A stretch of 64,000 nt of DNA, from NCBI GenBank assembly GCA_019187185.1, contig JABAQU010000002.1, positions 297,248-361,247 of the forward strand, read 5' to 3'. A program made the position numbers and the translations under genes. A model generated the notes under the pieces. That model was not told the origin of the DNA. It was given only the letters and a program-made list of their open reading frames with translations, and did not search any database. Below are positions 59,004 through 64,000 of this stretch, in pieces. Each line of letters begins with the position of its first letter. Position 1 is the first letter of the stretch. Source of the DNA: Steroidobacteraceae bacterium. Lineage in GTDB: Bacteria > Pseudomonadota > Gammaproteobacteria > Steroidobacterales > Steroidobacteraceae.

Positions 59004-60965
59004 ATGAACGCACCACGCCACCTCGCGACATCCCGGTGCCTGCTCACGATCCTGCTGCTGCCGGCTCTGCCACCGGCTATTGCCGCGGCGCCTGCGGCGC
59101 CGCCGGCGCTCGACGCCGCGAATGTCGCCGCGTGGGCCGACGAGACGTTCACGCAGGCCCTGGCGCAACACCAGTTCTCCGGCGCAACCGTCAGTGTCGT
59201 GAAGGACGGCGCCCTCATCTTCTCGAAAGGTTATGGTCGCGCCGATTACTCGCGCCCGGGGCCCGTGGATCCTGCGCGCACGCAGTTCCGGATCGGCTCG
59301 ATCACCAAGACCTTCACGGCGACGATGATCGCGCAGCTCGTCGACGAAGGCCGCATCGCGTCGCTCGACGATCCGGCCAACACGTACCTGCGCGACTACC
59401 GGCTGCCCGACAACGGTGGCGTACCGATCACGCTGCGCCACCTGCTGACGCACACGGCGGGCTTCGAGGACCAGTTTTTCTTCATCGGCGCCGACTCGCC
59501 GATCTCGACGCACCCGCCGGCCCGGGTTTTCGACAGCCTGCGCCCGGCGTATGTCCGGCCGGCCGGCGCGCGCGTCGAGTATTCCAATTTCGGTGTCGCG
59601 GTACTCGGGCGCATCGTCGAGGACCTCACGGGTCTCGGCATCGCGCAGGCCATGCAGCAACGGCTCTTCGGCCCGCTCGGCATGAGTCACACGCTGCTGA
59701 TGGACGACCTCGGCGAGCCTGCCGCGCTCGGCCGGCCCGCGACGATACTCCCCGACGGCAGCTATCGCCCGACGCAGTTCACGGCGATCAGTCCGCCGAT
59801 CGCCGCGGCCGGCAGCATCGCGACCACTGCAGACGACATGGCTCGCTACATGCTGGCGCAGTTGGGCGAGAGCCTGGACCCGACGGCGGGACAGGCACCC
59901 GTGTTGAACCGCGCGGTCCTCGAGAGGCTGCACACCCGCCTCGCCGGCAACGCGCCGGACGCGACCGGGCTCGCGATGGTGTTCTTCCTCGACGACTGGG
60001 CCGGCACGCAGACCGTGGCCCACGGCGGCAACTGGACCGGGTTTCACAGCTGGATGACGCTGATCCCCGCGCAACGCGCCGGCATATTCGTGTCGCTGAT
60101 GAGCGAGGCGCCCGGCCCGACCGTGGGCAGCGATCTGCGCAAGCTCGTCCTGCCGTGGACCACACCCTCGGCCTCGCCGGCGGTCCTGTCCGGCAACGTC
60201 TACGTCAAATCTTTCCTCACGCGATTCCTCGGTGAGCGCCGAGCGCTGCCGGACGCGACCCGCAGCGACAATCACGCGCTCGCGGGCCGGTATCGCTTCG
60301 ACCGCCGTCCGTTCACGACGGCAGAGGCCGTGGGCGATCTCGTCTACCTGGGCGCGGGCACGCTCGCAATCTCGGCGACACCGGCCGGGCTCGAGATCGC
60401 CGGCGCCGGACCGTGGCGGCCCGCGGGCAACGGCGCGTTCGTGCTCGATGCGCCGACACGGGATCGTGCGATCGTCCGCGAGGATCCCCGGGTCGGCGCG
60501 CCCGTCCTCATTCCGGATCTCGGCATCTACACGGCGACGCGCATCGGCTGGTACCAGCACCCGCTGCTGCATGTCCGCATGGCGCTCGCGGCCCTGCTCA
60601 TCGGCTGCATCGCGCTCGGCCTGCTCCATCGCGGCCGGGCGAGGCCCGTGCCGCGGATCGCTCGTCTGCTCGCGTGGATCACGGTGATCGCGGGAGTCTC
60701 GCTGTTGCCGCTCGCACTCTACGGACGCGCGGACGGCGCGAGCATGCTGGAGGCGCTCTACGCTGGTCACACGGGGCGGTTGATCGCATTCGTGGTCGCG
60801 GCGCACGTGCTGCTGATCGCGGCGCTCGGCACGCTCGCCGTGTCGCTGATGTCGCGCGGCGGCGCACGCCGCAGTCGCGCGTTGCTCGCGGTCGGCGTGT
60901 GCGGCGTGGCCATCAGCGCGATCCTCGCGGTGTACAACGTCATCGGCTGGCACGTCCCGGGCTGA
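59004..60965 (+). CDS. Serine hydrolase (beta-lactamase/class C PBP fold) with C-terminal membrane domain
   Basis: A 653-residue protein. A signal peptide (to about residue 29) precedes a class C beta-lactamase-like domain with S99-I-T-K102 (SxxK), YSN (Tyr motif, near residue 193) and AHGGN (KTG-like third motif, near 336). An intermediate beta domain follows (about 420-520), then four predicted membrane helices (about 525-653). Such proteins include D-aminopeptidases, esterases and peptide hydrolases; a true beta-lactamase is unlikely. The neighbourhood (DadA-like dehydrogenase, peptidases) fits action on D-amino-acid-containing peptides, by inference only. Confidence 0.88.
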   Translation: MNAPRHLATSRCLLTILLLPALPPAIAAAPAAPPALDAANVAAWADETFTQALAQHQFSGATVSVVKDGALIFSKGYGRADYSRPGPVDPARTQFRIGSITKTFTATMIAQLVDEGRIASLDDPANTYLRDYRLPDNGGVPITLRHLLTHTAGFEDQFFFIGADSPISTHPPARVFDSLRPAYVRPAGARVEYSNFGVAVLGRIVEDLTGLGIAQAMQQRLFGPLGMSHTLLMDDLGEPAALGRPATILPDGSYRPTQFTAISPPIAAAGSIATTADDMARYMLAQLGESLDPTAGQAPVLNRAVLERLHTRLAGNAPDATGLAMVFFLDDWAGTQTVAHGGNWTGFHSWMTLIPAQRAGIFVSLMSEAPGPTVGSDLRKLVLPWTTPSASPAVLSGNVYVKSFLTRFLGERRALPDATRSDNHALAGRYRFDRRPFTTAEAVGDLVYLGAGTLAISATPAGLEIAGAGPWRPAGNGAFVLDAPTRDRAIVREDPRVGAPVLIPDLGIYTATRIGWYQHPLLHVRMALAALLIGCIALGLLHRGRARPVPRIARLLAWITVIAGVSLLPLALYGRADGASMLEALYAGHTGRLIAFVVAAHVLLIAALGTLAVSLMSRGGARRSRALLAVGVCGVAISAILAVYNVIGWHVPG

Positions 60966-61030
60966 AGCGCGCCGGGAACTGGGGCACAATTGTGCTCCGG
61001 GGCGAACCTCGCCCGGAGGTCCGCACGTCA

Positions 61031-63679
61031 TTGAACAGCCCCGATTCGCGTCTGCACACGCCGATGATGCAGCAGTACCTGCGCATCAAGGCGCAGCACC
61101 CGGACGTGCTGCTCTTCTATCGCATGGGCGATTTCTATGAGCTTTTCTACGACGACGCGCGCCGCGCGGCGGCGCTCCTCGACATCACGCTGACCGCGCG
61201 CGGCCAGTCGGCCGGCGAGCCGATCCCGATGGCGGGTGTGCCCTACCACAGCGTCGACGGCTATCTCGCGCGGCTCGTGAAGAAGGGCGTCTCGGTCGCG
61301 ATCTGCGAGCAGCTCGGCGACCCCGCGAAATCGAAGGGCCCCGTCGAGCGGCAGGTCGTGCGGGTCGTGACGCCGGGCACCCTCACGGACGAGGCGCTGC
61401 TCGAGGACCGGCGCGAGACGCTGCTCGCCGCGGTCGCGCTCGAACCCGGAGCGCGGGGCGCAGGCGGCGCGAGCAGCGCGAACGGCGCGGGCCGCTTCGG
61501 GCTCGCGTGGCTCGACCTCGCCGCCGGCCGCTTCACGGTGATGCAGGGCGAGGGGCCGGGCACGCTCGCCGCCGAGCTCGAGCGCCTGAAGCCGGCCGAG
61601 ACCCTCGCCCCCGAGGGCAGCGCGCTGCCGCGCGACGTGCTCTCACGCGAGCTGCCGGTGCGCCTGCGCCCACCGTGGCACTTCGAGCTCGCGAGCGCCT
61701 CGCGCCTCCTGACCGACCAGCTCGGCACGCTCGATCTCGCGGGCTTCGGCGCCGATGAGCTGCCGCTCGCGATCTCGGCGGCGGGCGCACTGTTGCAATA
61801 CGTGCGTGACACGCAGAAGACGGCGCTGCCGCACCTCACGGCCCTCGCCGTCGAGGAACGCAGCGAGGCGCTCACGATCGACGCCGCGACGCGCCGCAAC
61901 CTCGAGCTCGACACGAGCCTCGGCGGCCGGCCGGACGCGACGCTGCTCGCCCAGCTCGATGTGGCGATCACCGCGATGGGCTCGCGGCAGCTGCGCCGCT
62001 GGCTGAACCGGCCGCTCAGGGACGCGCCCGTGCTGCGCGCGCGCTATCACGCGATCGGCGAGCTCGTGCATTCGCGCCGCTACGACGCCGTGCGCGAGCC
62101 GCTGCGCGCGATCGGCGACATCGAGCGCATCCTCGCCCGCGTCGCGCTGCGCTCGGCGCGGCCGCGCGATCTCACGCAGCTGCGGCGCGCACTCGGCGCA
62201 CTGCCCGCGCTGCGTGCCGCACTCGCCGTGCCCGATTCGCCGCTGCTCACCGCGCAGGCTGCGCAGGTCGGGGATCACGCGGACGTCCTCGCGCTGCTGA
62301 CCGCGGCCATCGACGACGAGCCGTCGCAGCTGCTGCGCGAAGGCGGAGTCATCGCACCGGGGTACGACGCGGAGCTCGACGAGCTGCGCCGGATCTCGAC
62401 CGACACCGATGCCTTCCTGCTCGAACTCGAGCGGCGCGAGCGCGAACGCTCGGGCATCGCGAACCTGAAGCTCGGGTTCAACCGCGTGCAGGGCTTTTTC
62501 ATCGAGGTGACGCGCGCCCAGGCCGACCGCGTGCCCGCCGACTACATCCGCCGCCAGACCGTGAAGTCCGCCGAGCGCTTCATCACGCCCGAGCTCAAGG
62601 GGTTCGAGGACAAGGTGCTCGGCGCGCGCGAGAAGTCGCTCGCCCGCGAACGCGAGCTCTACGACGCGGTGCTGACGCAACTCATCGACCGGCTGCCGCA
62701 GCTGCAAGCCACCGCCGCGGCGATCGCCACGGTCGACGCGCTCGCGGCGCTCGCCGAGCGCGCATTCGCGCTGCGCTGGGTCGCGCCAGAGCTCGTGACC
62801 GAACCGCAGCTCGTGATCGAGGCGGGCCGTCACCCGGTCGTCGAACGGTTCATCGAGGACCCGTTCGTGCCGAACGACCTCGCGCTCGATGCGCGCCGGC
62901 GCATGCTCGTCATCACCGGCCCGAACATGGGCGGCAAGTCGACCTACATGCGCCAGTGCGCGCTGATCGTGATCCTCGCGCACATGGGCAGTTTCGTGCC
63001 CGCCGCGCGCGCCATCATCGGGCCCGTCGATCGCATCTACTCGCGCATCGGCGCCGCGGACGATCTCGCGGGCGGTCGTTCCACGTTCATGGTCGAGATG
63101 ACCGAGACCGCGAACATCCTGCACAACGCGACCGCGCAGAGCCTCATCCTGATGGACGAGATCGGGCGCGGCACGAGCACGTTCGACGGCCTGTCGCTCG
63201 CGTGGGCGGTCGCCCGCCACCTCGCGCTCAAGGTGCGCGGCTACACGCTCTTCGCGACCCACTATTTCGAGCTGACCGCGCTCGCCGCCGACATCGACAC
63301 CTGCGCGAATGTCCACCTCGACGCGACCGAGCACGGCGATGCGCTCGTGTTCCTGCACGCAGTGAAGGACGGGCCGGCGGATCGCAGCTACGGGCTCGCA
63401 GTCGCGCAGCTCGCAGGCGTGCCGCGGCCGGTGATCGCCGCGGCGCGCGACTACCTCGCCGAACTCGAAGCGCAGCGCGACGGGCACGCCGCCGCGCGCG
63501 CCAACGGCGCCGCGCAGCGCGAACTCGCGTTGACTGCGCCGCCGCCCGAGCCGGCGCCACAGGCGCTCACCGAGCGCGCCGTGCTGGACGAGCTCCATGC
63601 GATCGATCCGGACGCGCTGACGCCGCGCGCGGCGCTCGATGCGCTTTATGAACTCGCGTCGAGGCTGAAGCGGCCATAG
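61031..63679 (+). CDS. mutS: DNA mismatch repair protein MutS
   Basis: An 882-residue MutS. From TTG 61031 the N-terminus reads [25 protein letters not shown] and contains the mismatch-reading [11 protein letters not shown]. The ATPase domain has Walker [33 protein letters not shown] and [15 protein letters not shown] at 61015-61020 supports the TTG start; the frame upstream overlaps the serine hydrolase gene out of frame and is not MutS-like. The 3' end overlaps the convergent hydrolase gene by 34 bp. Confidence 0.96.
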   Translation: MNSPDSRLHTPMMQQYLRIKAQHPDVLLFYRMGDFYELFYDDARRAAALLDITLTARGQSAGEPIPMAGVPYHSVDGYLARLVKKGVSVAICEQLGDPAKSKGPVERQVVRVVTPGTLTDEALLEDRRETLLAAVALEPGARGAGGASSANGAGRFGLAWLDLAAGRFTVMQGEGPGTLAAELERLKPAETLAPEGSALPRDVLSRELPVRLRPPWHFELASASRLLTDQLGTLDLAGFGADELPLAISAAGALLQYVRDTQKTALPHLTALAVEERSEALTIDAATRRNLELDTSLGGRPDATLLAQLDVAITAMGSRQLRRWLNRPLRDAPVLRARYHAIGELVHSRRYDAVREPLRAIGDIERILARVALRSARPRDLTQLRRALGALPALRAALAVPDSPLLTAQAAQVGDHADVLALLTAAIDDEPSQLLREGGVIAPGYDAELDELRRISTDTDAFLLELERRERERSGIANLKLGFNRVQGFFIEVTRAQADRVPADYIRRQTVKSAERFITPELKGFEDKVLGAREKSLARERELYDAVLTQLIDRLPQLQATAAAIATVDALAALAERAFALRWVAPELVTEPQLVIEAGRHPVVERFIEDPFVPNDLALDARRRMLVITGPNMGGKSTYMRQCALIVILAHMGSFVPAARAIIGPVDRIYSRIGAADDLAGGRSTFMVEMTETANILHNATAQSLILMDEIGRGTSTFDGLSLAWAVARHLALKVRGYTLFATHYFELTALAADIDTCANVHLDATEHGDALVFLHAVKDGPADRSYGLAVAQLAGVPRPVIAAARDYLAELEAQRDGHAAARANGAAQRELALTAPPPEPAPQALTERAVLDELHAIDPDALTPRAALDALYELASRLKRP

Positions 63680-64000
63680 CGCAGGAACTGCGCCGTTTCG
63701 CGCGCCACTCGGCGCGACAGCAGCATGCCCGTGTGGCTCACCGGCAGCACGATGCGATCGGTGGCGCCCGGCAGTTCCGTCTCCCGCACCGCGACCGTGC
63801 CGTCGTTCGGCTCCCTGAAATGCGCGAAGAATCGCCCGAGCCCCGCCGCGCGACTGCCGGCGATGACACCGATCTCGCAGGGCACCTCGAGTCGCGCCAC
63901 GGGCGATGTGAGCGCCGCGCTGCTGCGGCCGAGGACAAAGTGCAGGACAGGCAGCCGCGCGAGCGCCGCCGCGGCGCCACTGCCGGCGGTCGGCGTCCCG
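63646..64000 (-). CDS. Alpha/beta hydrolase or lipase, C-terminal part (truncated by window edge)
   Basis: The visible 117 residues run from [17 protein letters not shown] to [14 protein letters not shown]. The order GTP..GS, a VIAG strand, [21 protein letters not shown] (acid) and [23 protein letters not shown] (histidine) matches the C-terminal half of PGAP1/lipase-like esterases. The nucleophile region is beyond the window. A GTG at 63900 would only start an internal fragment, so the real start lies past 64000. Confidence 0.7.
   Translation of the reverse strand, partial: GTPTAGSGAAAALARLPVLHFVLGRSSAALTSPVARLEVPCEIGVIAGSRAAGLGRFFAHFREPNDGTVAVRETELPGATDRIVLPVSHTGMLLSRRVARETAQFLRYGRFSLDASS

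Noticed and set aside
60413..61030. In-frame upstream extension of mutS
   Set aside because: It overlaps the serine hydrolase gene out of frame; TTG 61031 has a strong GGAGGT and gives the MutS N-terminus.
1..64000. CRISPR array, insertion sequence or integrase
   Set aside because: No regularly spaced direct repeats and no transposase, integrase or Cas-like protein were seen on either strand. The Lys/Arg repeats near 13360-13400 are coding repeats of the SET-protein tail.

Overview
The window reads as a gene-dense, roughly 70% GC chromosome segment from a gammaproteobacterium. Two conserved gammaproteobacterial blocks support this: lptD-surA-pdxA-rsmA-(usp)-apaG-(porin)-apaH at 0.1-8.4 kb, and pncC-thpR-recA-recX-alaS-lysC-csrA-tRNA-Ser at 40.6-33.6 kb on the minus strand. 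High GC, a large TonB receptor, and the kynurenine and bkd catabolic genes suggest a Xanthomonadales, Nevskiales or Steroidobacterales-like lineage. That placement is inference; no marker was compared.

Layout. 0-8.4 kb holds LPS assembly, outer-membrane chaperone, vitamin B6, 16S rRNA methylation and Ap4A hydrolase genes. 8.9-12.8 kb is a tightly overlapping kynurenine operon (3-hydroxyanthranilate dioxygenase, cyclase-family hydrolase, kynureninase, kynurenine monooxygenase). 14.7-12.8 kb (minus) is thyA, a SET-domain methyltransferase with a histone-like basic tail, and folA. 14.8-25.6 kb is housekeeping and unknown genes (lgt, rlmI, a YyaL-like protein, an ornithine-decarboxylase-like enzyme with HIT and exported RidA-like proteins, a Ycf46-like AAA ATPase overlapping a CAP-domain lipoprotein, and a TPR protein). 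30.2-25.7 kb (minus) is a branched-chain keto-acid dehydrogenase operon with ilvE and a divergent Lrp-type regulator. 31-33.6 kb is a looser, visibly lower-GC patch beside tRNA-Ser(GCT).

57-43 kb (minus) is the most distinctive accessory region. It is a very compact run: M81 peptidase, TRAP transporter (DctM, DctP, DctQ), membrane M28 peptidase, GH172 (DUF2961) hydrolase, fucose/arabinose-type isomerase, FGGY kinase, esterase, TonB receptor and S33-type hydrolase. Divergent from it lie a DadA-like FAD oxidoreductase and an XRE-cupin regulator. The GH172-isomerase-kinase trio fits release of D-arabinose and its conversion to ribulose phosphate. The window ends with a beta-lactamase-fold membrane protein, mutS and the C-terminal part of an alpha/beta hydrolase.

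Two architectural habits stand out. Several divergent gene pairs have a -10-like hexamer 6-7 nt before ATG with no Shine-Dalgarno sequence, suggesting leaderless transcripts. Eight of nine convergent protein-coding pairs overlap at their 3' ends. I found no insertion sequence, integrase, CRISPR array or rRNA. The longest protein-gene-free gaps are 31807-32052 and 32551-32821.
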